Shown here: positions 1 through 7,339 of the stretch, piece by piece
Position numbering within the stretch: the stretch's first letter is position 1
Layout: each line of letters opens with the position of its first letter
Assembly: GCA_900543755.1 (NCBI GenBank)
Contig: UQSP01000022.1
Location: 1 to 30,911 of the forward strand
Direction of reading: 5' to 3'
Source: an uncultured Eubacteriales bacterium
Lineage (GTDB): Bacteria; Bacillota; Clostridia; Christensenellales; Pumilibacteraceae
DNA: 30,911 nt
Made by a program: the position numbers and the translations under genes
The notes under the pieces: generated by a model
Told to the model about the DNA's origin: nothing
What the model saw: the letters and a program-made list of their open reading frames with translations, nothing else
Databases searched by the model: none

Positions 1-49
1 ACGAGATCTGCGCATGTCTCGTGGGCTCGGAGATGTGTATAAGAGACAG
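1..49 (+). other. Nextera sequencing adapter (not genomic)
   Basis: The first 49 bases end in the Tn5 mosaic end (AGATGTGTATAAGAGACAG) preceded by the Nextera read-2 adapter and an 8-base index, CTGCGCAT in adapter orientation, which I recall as i7 index N722. The exact reverse complement closes the contig. Genomic sequence starts at 50. A reading frame running through this stretch gives the peptide MSRGLGDVYKRQ, a translation of the adapter that must not be annotated as a protein start. Confidence 0.98.
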
Positions 50-889
50 CCTATAGCATATACTCAGCTTTCATTTATTGGAAAAGAAAAAACAATAATA
101 AATATGAACAGAAAAGCTTATAAAATCGAGATCAATGAAGTGTCTGACTACAATCAAGATGGTGCTGTAGATTTGAGTGATGTAGAATATTTATTGAAAA
201 ACAAAGATAATTCTCTATCTCTGCTTAAAGGTAATGGGGATTTTAGGTCAGATGAATGTATAGACCTTTTGAAACAATCGGACATTGTTGTGACGAACCC
301 GCCCTTTTCTATGTTTAGAGAGTATGTTTCAACACTAATAAATTTTAATAAAGATTTTATAATTATGGGCAATACCAATGCTTTAACTTACAAAGAAATT
401 TTTAAATTGCTCAAGGACAATAAAATTCGGACAGGGTACACCAATTTTAATGTGGGCATGTATTTTTATGTTCCAAATACTTATGAGCATTACCATAGAA
501 TCGAAAACGGTCGCAAAATGGTACGCGTTTCAACTTCTTGCTGGTTTACAACGCTCAAAGTTGAAAAGCACAATAATTTCCTTACTTGTTATAAAAAATA
601 TTCTCCAGAGGAATATCCAAAATATGATAATTATGATGCTATCAACGTAAACAAATACGTGGAAATTCCTTATGATTATCCTGGTTTAATGGGTGTTCCA
701 GTAACATTTATAGATAAATATAACCCGGAACAATTTGAAATAATTGATGGCATAGGTCGATATAGCATACTGCATAATGAGGAAACAAAGAAAGCCGGGA
801 AATACTTATCGATGATAAACGGGAAGGCTATTTATTTCCGTTATATAATTAGAAATAAGATGATTAAGGTTGAACAGAATGAAAATTGA
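50..889 (+). CDS. EcoRI-family adenine-specific DNA methyltransferase, 5'-truncated
   Basis: This is the C-terminal part (about 279 residues) of an S-adenosylmethionine-dependent DNA N6-adenine methyltransferase of the EcoRI methylase family. The catalytic NPPF motif (D/N-P-P-F/Y class) is at 296-307, in the context DIVVTNPPFSMF. It is followed by the family-typical stretches GNTNALTYKEIF, SCWFTTLK and IPYDYPGLMGVPVTFIDKYNPEQF, which I recognise from EcoRI-type methylases. The N-terminus, with the SAM-binding motif I, lies off the contig; the adapter joins in frame, so apparent start codons upstream of 50 are false. The gene is visibly more AT-rich than the middle of the window, as many restriction-modification genes are. 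Its end overlaps the next gene by 11 bases, so the two are translationally coupled. An EF-hand-like loop (146-181) sits upstream of the catalytic motif. Family assignment is firm; the recognition sequence is not known. Confidence 0.9.
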   Translation, partial: PIAYTQLSFIGKEKTIINMNRKAYKIEINEVSDYNQDGAVDLSDVEYLLKNKDNSLSLLKGNGDFRSDECIDLLKQSDIVVTNPPFSMFREYVSTLINFNKDFIIMGNTNALTYKEIFKLLKDNKIRTGYTNFNVGMYFYVPNTYEHYHRIENGRKMVRVSTSCWFTTLKVEKHNNFLTCYKKYSPEEYPKYDNYDAINVNKYVEIPYDYPGLMGVPVTFIDKYNPEQFEIIDGIGRYSILHNEETKKAGKYLSMINGKAIYFRYIIRNKMIKVEQNEN

Positions 890-1979
890 ACTTCACGAGA
901 TAACAATAAGAGAGATTGCTGAAGGCTACATAGACAATGCCGAAGGAGGCGTAAAAGGGTATGGCGGTCTGCTTAATATACGCCCTAAATATCAGAGGGA
1001 ATTTGTCTATGACGAAGGCAAGCGCAATGCGGTAATAGATACCATCGTCAAAGGCTTTCCTTTAAACGTGATGTATTGGGTTAAAAATGAGGACGAAAGT
1101 TTCGAGGTTTTGGACGGTCAGCAGAGAACTATAAGTTTTTGTCAGTACGTAAACGGCGATTTTTCTCTGAACAACAGAGCTTTTCATAATCTTACAGCCA
1201 CCGAGCAGAATGAAATACTTAACTATAAGTGCATGGTCTATTTCTGTGAGGGAAACGACAAGGAAAAGTTGGAATGGTTCAAGACGATCAATATTGCGGG
1301 GGAAAAGCTCACCGACCAGGAACTGAGAAACGCCGTCTATACGGGCGAATGGCTTACGAACGCCAAGCTGAAATTTTCGAAGTCAAATTGTGCTGCTTAC
1401 AATCTTGCCAATAAATATGTGAATGGTTCGCCTATCCGTCAGGATTATTTGGAGACAGCTATATCGTGGATAAATGACAACAAAATTGAAGAATATATGT
1501 CTGTTCATCAGCACGACCACAACGCTAATGAACTGTGGCTCTATTTCCTTGCCGTGATAAACTGGGTTGAAAGTACCTTCATTAAGTACAGAAAAGAGAT
1601 GAAAGGCATAAATTGGGGTTCTCTTTATAACACATATAAGGCCAGGCAGTTCGATACATTAGCTCTTGAGGACGAAATAAAAAAGCTGATGATGGATGAT
1701 GACGTGACCAACAAAAAAGGCATATACTTCTATGTGCTGACGAGAAATGAAAAATATCTCAATATTCGTGCATTTACCGAAAGCCAGAAACGTGCCGTCT
1801 ACGAAAGACAGAACGGCAACTGCCCGCATTGTATTGCCGAGCATAGAGAAAAGGTGCACTACGAGCTGTCAGAAATGGAGGCGGATCACATAACGCCTTG
1901 GTGCGAAGGCGGAAAAACCGAAATTGATAACTGTCAGCTTCTCTGCAAAGAGCATAATAGGAGAAAGTCAGATAAGTGA
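879..1979 (+). CDS. DUF262 / HNH endonuclease domain protein
   Basis: This 366-residue protein has an N-terminal DUF262 (GmrSD/ParB-like) domain, with IRPKYQREFVYDEGKR near residues 34-49 and the DGQQR motif at 79-83. DUF262 domains in GmrSD-type restriction enzymes bind and hydrolyse nucleotides. The C-terminus (about 300-366) is a classic HNH nuclease: Cys315-x2-Cys318, Asp336-His337, Asn351, Cys356 and His359, in a DHITPW...GG...N.Q.LC..HN pattern. I chose ATG 879 over the in-frame TTG at 870 because AAGG lies about 8 bases upstream of it. It overlaps the methyltransferase stop by 11 bases and so is probably its operon partner. By position it is the likely restriction component, but DUF262-HNH proteins also act alone as type IV-like, modification-dependent nucleases. 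The gene is complete and the key HNH residues are intact. Confidence 0.85.
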   Translation: MKIELHEITIREIAEGYIDNAEGGVKGYGGLLNIRPKYQREFVYDEGKRNAVIDTIVKGFPLNVMYWVKNEDESFEVLDGQQRTISFCQYVNGDFSLNNRAFHNLTATEQNEILNYKCMVYFCEGNDKEKLEWFKTINIAGEKLTDQELRNAVYTGEWLTNAKLKFSKSNCAAYNLANKYVNGSPIRQDYLETAISWINDNKIEEYMSVHQHDHNANELWLYFLAVINWVESTFIKYRKEMKGINWGSLYNTYKARQFDTLALEDEIKKLMMDDDVTNKKGIYFYVLTRNEKYLNIRAFTESQKRAVYERQNGNCPHCIAEHREKVHYELSEMEADHITPWCEGGKTEIDNCQLLCKEHNRRKSDK

Positions 1980-2017
1980 AGAAACAATTAAGATATTTTC
2001 ATTGTAAATGTAATAAT

Positions 2018-2055
2018 AACAAGAGCCTAAATCGCATGCGATTTAGGCTCTTGTT
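2018..2055. terminator. Bidirectional palindromic terminator
   Basis: A perfect 17-bp inverted repeat (AACAAGAGCCTAAATCG) around a CATG loop lies between the convergent HNH and TetR genes. It can terminate transcription from either side, although the following T-run is short. Its arm shares AAGAxCCTAAATCG with the hairpin after the tRNA-Ser gene. Confidence 0.7.
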
Positions 2056-2072
2056 TAGTAGAAAATAAGTCT

Positions 2073-2648
2073 TTACTTAATGTTTTCGATTCCCGATATG
2101 ATAATGGAGTTAAAAGTGCCGATGAAATCGGCTATTCTTTCGGGCGGGACGGGCATGCCGCGTTTAAACCAGTCCGCCATGACGGAAACGGAACCGTTGC
2201 TGCTGTATAAAAAGACGGTTTCTATGACGCTTTTGTCGAGGTGGGGAAACTTTTCCGAAAATTCCGTAATATATTTATCGCGAACGTAGGAAATAATTCT
2301 TTTTAAAAGGGTACTTTCGTAAGGATTCGATACTATTATGGAAGTGACGTCGGGTTTTTCGGCAAGCAAGTTAAGCATTTCAAGAAAAAAGCGGTTGTCG
2401 AGGGCATAGGTCTTTATTGTATCGAGTTTAGCGGTCATTTGCTCGTAAAATTCGTTTTCTATGCTTTCGTATACGTCGTACACGTCGTAAAAGTGGTTGT
2501 AAAAAGTACTTCTGGTAATTTCCGCTTCACGGCAAAGCTCTGCGACGGTTATGCTTTTAAGCGGCGTCGAGCCTATAAGCTTAAGAAGGCTTTTCTTTAT
2601 ATATGCTTGGGTAAATCTGCTTCTTGCGTCCGTCCTCAAGGTTTTCAT
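2073..2648 (-). CDS. TetR/AcrR-family transcriptional regulator
   Basis: This 191-residue regulator has an N-terminal helix-turn-helix at about residues 32-58, with the TetR hallmark ITVAELCREAEITRSTFYNHF. The rest is an all-helical ligand-binding domain ending in an F..G...I.SGI pattern. The start ATG at 2648 has AAGGAG eight bases upstream. It is transcribed away from the ABC exporter genes starting at 2832, and the 183-bp gap holds the exporter promoter. This is the usual layout for a TetR repressor controlling an adjacent efflux system in response to a toxic ligand. An imperfect 20-bp dyad, AAGT...ACTT at about 2720-2739, just upstream of the -35 box, is a possible operator but is too weak to call. 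Family call is firm; the ligand is unknown. Confidence 0.9.
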   Translation of the reverse strand: MKTLRTDARSRFTQAYIKKSLLKLIGSTPLKSITVAELCREAEITRSTFYNHFYDVYDVYESIENEFYEQMTAKLDTIKTYALDNRFFLEMLNLLAEKPDVTSIIVSNPYESTLLKRIISYVRDKYITEFSEKFPHLDKSVIETVFLYSSNGSVSVMADWFKRGMPVPPERIADFIGTFNSIIISGIENIK

Positions 2649-2748
2649 GATTTTTTCTCCTTGTGAAAGTTTGGTGTAATAATGAACAACAGCGGCGTTT
2701 TATGTCCAGAAACTCGACAAAGTCACATAAATTGTACTTACAGAAATT

Positions 2749-2777
2749 TTGACATTTGACACATGTAATTTTATAAT
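2749..2777 (+). promoter_or_regulatory. Consensus sigma-A promoter for the ABC exporter
   Basis: A perfect -35 box TTGACA (2749-2754), a 17-base spacer and a perfect -10 box TATAAT (2772-2777) lie about 55 bases before the ABC ATPase start. A promoter this close to consensus is strong by default and suits repression by the divergent TetR protein. Confidence 0.8.
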
Positions 2778-2831
2778 ACAAGTATAGCAATAAAATCGTT
2801 AAAAGTCTATCATTTAAAGCGAGGGATTATC

Positions 2832-3539
2832 ATGTCGGAAAAATTGGTTATCGCTAAAGACGTAGTAAAAATATACAAAAGCGGCACGCGCGAGGTGCGC
2901 GCCGTGGACGGATTGAGTTTCGACGTGGAGGAGGGAGAGCTTGCAGTAGTTCTGGGCCCCAGCGGCGCCGGTAAAACCACAATACTTAACCTTATGGGCG
3001 GCATGGACAGCGTTACGGAGGGCGACCTTATCGTGGACGGCAACAATCTGAGGGGGTTAACCGCAAGGGCGCTTACGGAGTACAGGCGCACGGAGGTTGG
3101 TTTTGTCTTTCAGTTTTACAATCTGATGCCCAATCTTACCGCAATAGAGAACGTGGAATTAGCCACGGAGCTGTCGAAAAACGCTTTTCCGCCCATGGAA
3201 ATACTGGAAAAAGTGGGGTTAAAGGACAGGGCGTTCAATTTTCCCGCTCAGCTTTCGGGCGGGGAGCAGCAAAGAGTTTCCATTGCAAGGGCGATTGCGA
3301 AGAATCCCAAGCTTTTATTGTGCGACGAGCCTACGGGAGCACTGGATTACGAGACGGGCAAAAAGATATTGCAGCTTCTTTACGATATGTGTAAATCCGA
3401 GCATAAGACGGTAATCATCGTCACTCACAACGCCGCGCTTAAAGATATGGCGGATAAAGTCATCTACATCAAAAACGGAAAGGCGGAAAGAAGCGAGGTC
3501 AACGCCAATCCCAAACCCATTTCGGAGATAGAGTGGTAA
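2832..3539 (+). CDS. ABC transporter ATP-binding protein (MacB/LolD type)
   Basis: This 235-residue ATPase powers the permease encoded next to it. All motifs are intact: Walker A GPSGAGKT (42-49), Q-loop Gln94, ABC signature LSGGEQQ (141-147), Walker B LLLCDEP (161-167) with catalytic Glu166, D-loop around 170-172 and H-loop His199. The sequence is typical of the MacB/LolD/FtsE subfamily, which drives mechanotransmission exporters or lipoprotein and peptide extrusion rather than import. The ATG is preceded by GAGGG. The stop codon overlaps the permease start (TAATG), so the two proteins are made in step. Regulation is probably by the divergent TetR repressor. Confidence 0.93.
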   Translation: MSEKLVIAKDVVKIYKSGTREVRAVDGLSFDVEEGELAVVLGPSGAGKTTILNLMGGMDSVTEGDLIVDGNNLRGLTARALTEYRRTEVGFVFQFYNLMPNLTAIENVELATELSKNAFPPMEILEKVGLKDRAFNFPAQLSGGEQQRVSIARAIAKNPKLLLCDEPTGALDYETGKKILQLLYDMCKSEHKTVIIVTHNAALKDMADKVIYIKNGKAERSEVNANPKPISEIEW

Positions 3540-5407
3540 TGAAAGCATACGGAAAAACGGTTGTAAGGACCGTAAAAAGCAATTTTGCGCGGTTTATAGC
3601 CATAACCGCAGTCGTTCTTTTGGGGACGGCTTTCGTGTCGGGTCTGGGGGCGCTTCCTCCCGTTTACGAAGACACGATATCCGAATATTTCGTTTCCTCG
3701 CAAGGAGCGGACTTTGTAGTAAAAACCGAAAGCGAAACGGGTTTTTCCGACGAGCAGCTAAGCAGCATCTTAGACACGGACGGAGTGGAAAAAACAACCG
3801 CTTTCACTTCTTTCGACACCGCGTCCGAAGCCGTTTCGGCGGACGGATACAACGCAAGGATTTATTATACGGAACTTAATGACGACGCGGTTAATCCTTT
3901 CGTCTTAACAGAGGGTAAAAAACCCGAAAATTCTTCGCAGGTTCTTGTGGACAGATATACTTTGGAAAACACCGGATTGAAAATCGGCGACAAGATTAAG
4001 CTTGGAAGCGATACGATTGCGGGTTTTTCGGAAGAGTCGGAAATTTGCGGAGTGGTGGAAAACCCGCTTGTATTCACCAAGGAGGGCGAGCCCGACCTTA
4101 TAAATGAAGAAAATCTGGAACTTATCGTTTACGTCGACGCTTCGGTTACCGAATTGTACGTGCCTTATGCCACGCCTGTGGGGGAGATGAAAATACCTTT
4201 GCCCGTGACGGACGTTTACGTCAAGGCGTCGGGGGTGGAGGGCATGAATATCTTTTCCAAGGATTACGCCGACATTACAAACGCGGTCAAGGAGCGCATT
4301 GAAGCCATAGACGAAAGTTTCACCTGTCTTACCACGCGCGAAAATTACAGCTGTGCGCTTACCGAAGAGTATTCGGACAAAATAAACGTCGTTGCCGTAA
4401 TTTTCCCGATTTTCTTTATAGTGGTTGCCGGCCTTGTGGTGCTTACCACCATGACGCGGCTTATCGAGGAAGAACGCTCCGTCATAGGCTGCTATAAAAC
4501 GCTGGGGTATTCAAATTTGCGCATTGCGCTTAAGTATATGGGATTTTCGCTTACGTGTTGCGTTCTGGGGGCGCTGATAGGCGTGTTTGCGGGAGTGTGG
4601 ATTCTGCCCGCGGTTATTTTCCCCGCTTTCGACGCGCTTTTCTTCTTCCCGACGCTGGTGCTTAATCTTCATGTGAATATGGGACTTATAACTGCAGCCA
4701 TAATGACGGCGGTTATTGTCGCGGTAACCGCATACGTGGTGCTTTCAGACCTTAAGACCAAGCCCGCGGATTTATTAAAACCCAAGTCGCCCAAACCCGG
4801 CAAAAAGATTTTCTTAGAACACGTTCCCTTTATCTGGAAAAGACTTAAATTTAAGTATAAATCCACTTACCGCAACGTTTTCCGCTACGTAAAGCATCTT
4901 ATTATGACGGTTGTTTCCGTTGCGGGCTCCACCGCGCTGGTGCTTGCCGGATTCGGCTTGCGCGACGTTTCGCTGGACGATAATGCCGGTTTCATTGGGG
5001 GATTCAGCGATACTTTCGCGCTTATTTCCACAGTAATTATTTTGTTTGCCGCCGCCCTTTGCATACTGGTCATTTACAACCTTACCAACATGAACATAGG
5101 CGAGCGTAAGCGCGAAATCGCCACGCTTAAAGTGCTGGGCTACCGCGATATCGAGGTGTCGGGCTACATCTACCGCGAAGTGCTTATCATGTCGATTTTC
5201 GGTATAATCATAGGACTTCCTTTGGGATTCGGTCTTTTGTATTTCCTTTTCGAATACCTCGGTTTCGGCGACGTAAGCATGATTAAATGGTATTCTTACG
5301 TTATTTCCGCCGCGCTGACGCTTGTTTTCGTGGGATTCGTGGATTTATTGCTGCATCGCAAAATCCGTAAAATAGACATGAACGATTCGCTTAAAACGGT
5401 GGAGTGA
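3539..5407 (+). CDS. FtsX-like ABC transporter permease
   Basis: This protein of about 622 residues is the membrane subunit of the preceding ATPase. It starts with a short cytoplasmic stretch and a first transmembrane helix (about 15-38), then a large extracytoplasmic domain of roughly 240 residues. Next come three transmembrane helices of the first FtsX-type domain (about 285-405), a basic cytoplasmic linker containing KPKSPKPGKK, and a second FtsX-like domain with further helices (about 455-615). The GERKREIATLKVLGY motif after 520 is typical of FtsX/MacB permeases. Starts at GTG 3533 and ATG 3539 are both possible: GGAG at 3524-3527 lies 5 bases from the first and 11 from the second. I prefer the ATG because of the TAATG coupling. 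The substrate is unknown; TetR control suggests an antimicrobial or membrane-active compound. Confidence 0.88.
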   Translation: MKAYGKTVVRTVKSNFARFIAITAVVLLGTAFVSGLGALPPVYEDTISEYFVSSQGADFVVKTESETGFSDEQLSSILDTDGVEKTTAFTSFDTASEAVSADGYNARIYYTELNDDAVNPFVLTEGKKPENSSQVLVDRYTLENTGLKIGDKIKLGSDTIAGFSEESEICGVVENPLVFTKEGEPDLINEENLELIVYVDASVTELYVPYATPVGEMKIPLPVTDVYVKASGVEGMNIFSKDYADITNAVKERIEAIDESFTCLTTRENYSCALTEEYSDKINVVAVIFPIFFIVVAGLVVLTTMTRLIEEERSVIGCYKTLGYSNLRIALKYMGFSLTCCVLGALIGVFAGVWILPAVIFPAFDALFFFPTLVLNLHVNMGLITAAIMTAVIVAVTAYVVLSDLKTKPADLLKPKSPKPGKKIFLEHVPFIWKRLKFKYKSTYRNVFRYVKHLIMTVVSVAGSTALVLAGFGLRDVSLDDNAGFIGGFSDTFALISTVIILFAAALCILVIYNLTNMNIGERKREIATLKVLGYRDIEVSGYIYREVLIMSIFGIIIGLPLGFGLLYFLFEYLGFGDVSMIKWYSYVISAALTLVFVGFVDLLLHRKIRKIDMNDSLKTVE

Positions 5408-5441
5408 AAGGTTTATCCCCGAAAAACAAATTTCATATTAA

Positions 5442-5478
5442 AAAAAGGCTCTTTGTCAAAAAGGAGCCTTTTTTATTG
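5442..5478. terminator. Intrinsic terminator after the permease
   Basis: A 10-bp stem, AAAAAGGCTC/GAGCCTTTTT, with a 12-base loop is followed by T-rich sequence. A-runs on the left arm mean it could also work for the convergent acetyltransferase gene. Confidence 0.8.
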
Positions 5479-5585
5479 CCGTTATGTGTTTTCGGCGCGA
5501 TGATTTTTACTTGTCATAGGGGTTAAAGGTATAACCGTTTACAGCCGCGCCGCCATAAGGTAAACCGAAAAACAGTGCCGTCGGA

Positions 5586-6215
5586 TTATTTTATATTAAG
5601 TTCTTCTAAAATTTCGGGCTTAATTTTTCTGTTTTTAAAGTAGGTTTGCTTGTCGCGTTCGTCTATTTTTCTCAATACGCGGCAGGGGGTGCCGACCGCT
5701 ACCACGTTTGCAGGAATGTCTTTTGTTACGACGCTGCCCGCACCGATAACGCTGTTATCGCCTATGGTTACGCCGGGAAGAACGATGACTCCCGCGCCCA
5801 GCCAGCAGTTTTTGCCGATACGCACGGGTATGTTGTACTGATAAATCCGTTCTCTAAGCTCCGGCAGTATGGGGTGACCTGCGCTTGCCAATACGACGTT
5901 GGGTCCCAGCATGGTATAATCTCCCACGTATATATGCGTATCGTCCACAAGCGTAAGGTTAAAGTTGGCGTAAACGTTTTTGCCGAAGTGAACGTTTTTA
6001 CCCGCCCAGTTGGCGTGCAAAGGCGGCTCGATATAACAGTTTTCGCCTATCTCGGCAAACATTTCCTTAAGAAGTTTATTGCGTTTTTCCGTTTGCGAAG
6101 GGCGCGTCGCGTTGTAATCGTACAGTTTTTCCAAACACGCGGTCTGTTCCCGCGCGAGCGAAGCGTCATCGCAGGAATAAAGTTCGCCCGACAGTAATTT
6201 TTCTCTTATATCCAT
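5586..6215 (-). CDS. Maltose/galactoside-type O-acetyltransferase
   Basis: This 209-residue enzyme of the LacA/Maa/NodL family moves an acetyl group from acetyl-CoA to a sugar hydroxyl. The N-terminal Mac domain (MDIREKLLSGELY, about 1-55) is followed by a left-handed beta-helix of hexapeptide repeats (about 60-185). The catalytic histidine is His114 in ASAGHPILPE. The late repeats GVIVLPGVTIGDNSVIGAGSVV and the VGTPCRVLR tail are diagnostic. I chose ATG 6215, where a GGAG lies just upstream, rather than a start 20 codons further up that adds an unrelated peptide. Length matches the family. It stands alone, convergent with the ABC operon. The natural acceptor is uncertain; the family is often used for detoxifying non-metabolised sugars. 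Confidence 0.9.
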   Translation of the reverse strand: MDIREKLLSGELYSCDDASLAREQTACLEKLYDYNATRPSQTEKRNKLLKEMFAEIGENCYIEPPLHANWAGKNVHFGKNVYANFNLTLVDDTHIYVGDYTMLGPNVVLASAGHPILPELRERIYQYNIPVRIGKNCWLGAGVIVLPGVTIGDNSVIGAGSVVTKDIPANVVAVGTPCRVLRKIDERDKQTYFKNRKIKPEILEELNIK

Positions 6216-6343
6216 TATGAAATCTCCGTTTTCAGAATTTACCGATATTTTATAACTTCGGTGCGAAAAAATCAACTTTTTTCCGTATTGAAATCGTATG
6301 TATTAAAAAACTTTGCGGGCTGCCGAATTCTTTAAAACTTGTC

Positions 6344-6372
6344 TTGACCTTAAGGACGGGATTTGTTATACT
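6344..6372 (+). promoter_or_regulatory. Promoter for the HAD phosphatase gene
   Basis: TTGACC (6344-6349), a 17-base spacer and TATACT (6367-6372) lie about 20 bases upstream of the start codon, leaving a very short leader that carries GGGAGG. Confidence 0.65.
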
Positions 6373-6391
6373 TTTGTGTCGGGAGGACGGT

Positions 6392-7066
6392 ATGAAGATT
6401 AAAGCGGTTATTTTCGATTTGGACGGCACTCTTCTCAATACTTTAAGCGACCTTTATTTAAGCGTGAATTATATGCTTAAAAAGTTCGGATTTCCTTTAA
6501 GAAGCGAAAGAGAGGTAAGAAGTTTTCTCGGCAGCGGGGTAAAGGTGCTTGTAAATAAGTCTTTGCCTCCTTCTTCCGACGCCTTTAAGGAAGAATGTCT
6601 TTCGGTATTTAAAGAATATTACGACAAACATAAGTCCGACCATACTGCGCCTTACGACGGAATAATCTCCATGCTGAAAGAACTTCACGCAAGAGGTTTT
6701 TTGACCGCCATAGTGTCCAACAAGTACGACGGCGCGGTAAAGCGGCTTAAGGAAGATTATTTCGGTTCGCTTGTGGATTTCGCGGTGGGCGAGGGGCACG
6801 GCATAAGGATTAAACCCGCACCCGACGGCGTGGAAAAAGCGCTTGAAGCGTTGGGCGTAAAAAAGGAAGAAAGTCTTTATGCGGGCGACTCGGAAGTGGA
6901 TTATCTTACCGCAAAAAACGCGGACATGAATTTCGTTGCCGTGTCGTGGGGATTTCGCGACCGCGAGGAGCTTGTTGAAACGGGCGCCGAAACGATTATA
7001 GATAAACCCGATGAGCTTTTCGCCGCGATTGACGCCGTCGAAGCAAAAAGTCGGGGTTTAAGGTGA
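6392..7066 (+). CDS. HAD-superfamily phosphatase (phosphoglycolate phosphatase-like)
   Basis: This 224-residue protein has the haloacid dehalogenase fold with a helical cap inserted after motif I. Motif I is FDLDGTLLNT, with nucleophile Asp9 and acid/base Asp11. Motif II is the Ser of AIVSNK, motif III a downstream Lys, and motif IV GDSEVD. The overall pattern, including GVKVLVNKSLP and KPAPDGVEKALEALGV, matches the Gph/PGP subfamily, which hydrolyses 2-phosphoglycolate or related small phosphates. I chose ATG 6392, nine bases after GGGAGG, and not the TTG at 6344, which lies inside the promoter. Monocistronic. Family sure, physiological substrate not. Confidence 0.87.
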   Translation: MKIKAVIFDLDGTLLNTLSDLYLSVNYMLKKFGFPLRSEREVRSFLGSGVKVLVNKSLPPSSDAFKEECLSVFKEYYDKHKSDHTAPYDGIISMLKELHARGFLTAIVSNKYDGAVKRLKEDYFGSLVDFAVGEGHGIRIKPAPDGVEKALEALGVKKEESLYAGDSEVDYLTAKNADMNFVAVSWGFRDREELVETGAETIIDKPDELFAAIDAVEAKSRGLR

Positions 7067-7339
7067 CAAATGCCCTGCCGGCTTTTATGTTCGCATGCGC
7101 ATATGTAGATTTACAGTGTTTTAACGGGACTTTTCTTGTTTTTAACCTTTTTTAAGACTCTTTTTTATGGAAATACGGGGAGGGGCGCTCCGGCAGGTTG
7201 GGAACGGGCATATACGTTTGATTATATCAGGGCGTATTCCCAAGCGGCGGAAAAACGCTGAGGACGAAAAATTTTGCCTTGGCTGTCTTTTTGTATTCAA
7301 TCGATAGCCAAAACGGGGATAATATGTTAAAATAATCGC
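7067..7339. other. Intergenic region with two hairpins, no gene seen
   Basis: No plausible coding frame. Two inverted repeats are visible: TTGGGAA/TTCCCAA (7198-7204 and 7237-7243), with an inner ATACG/CGTAT pair abutting the right arm, and TTGGCTGTC/GATAGCCAA (7279-7287 and 7303-7311, one G-T wobble) just before the next gene. Neither has a T-tract, so they look more like leader structure than terminators. I recognise no known riboswitch. Confidence 0.4.

Noticed and set aside
14..49. Apparent N-terminus MSRGLGDVYKRQ of the methyltransferase
   Set aside because: It is the translated Nextera adapter; the genuine N-terminus is off the contig.
5646..6197. 183-codon plus-strand ORF opposite the acetyltransferase
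   Set aside because: Antisense shadow of a well-supported hexapeptide acetyltransferase; no RBS and no recognisable domain.
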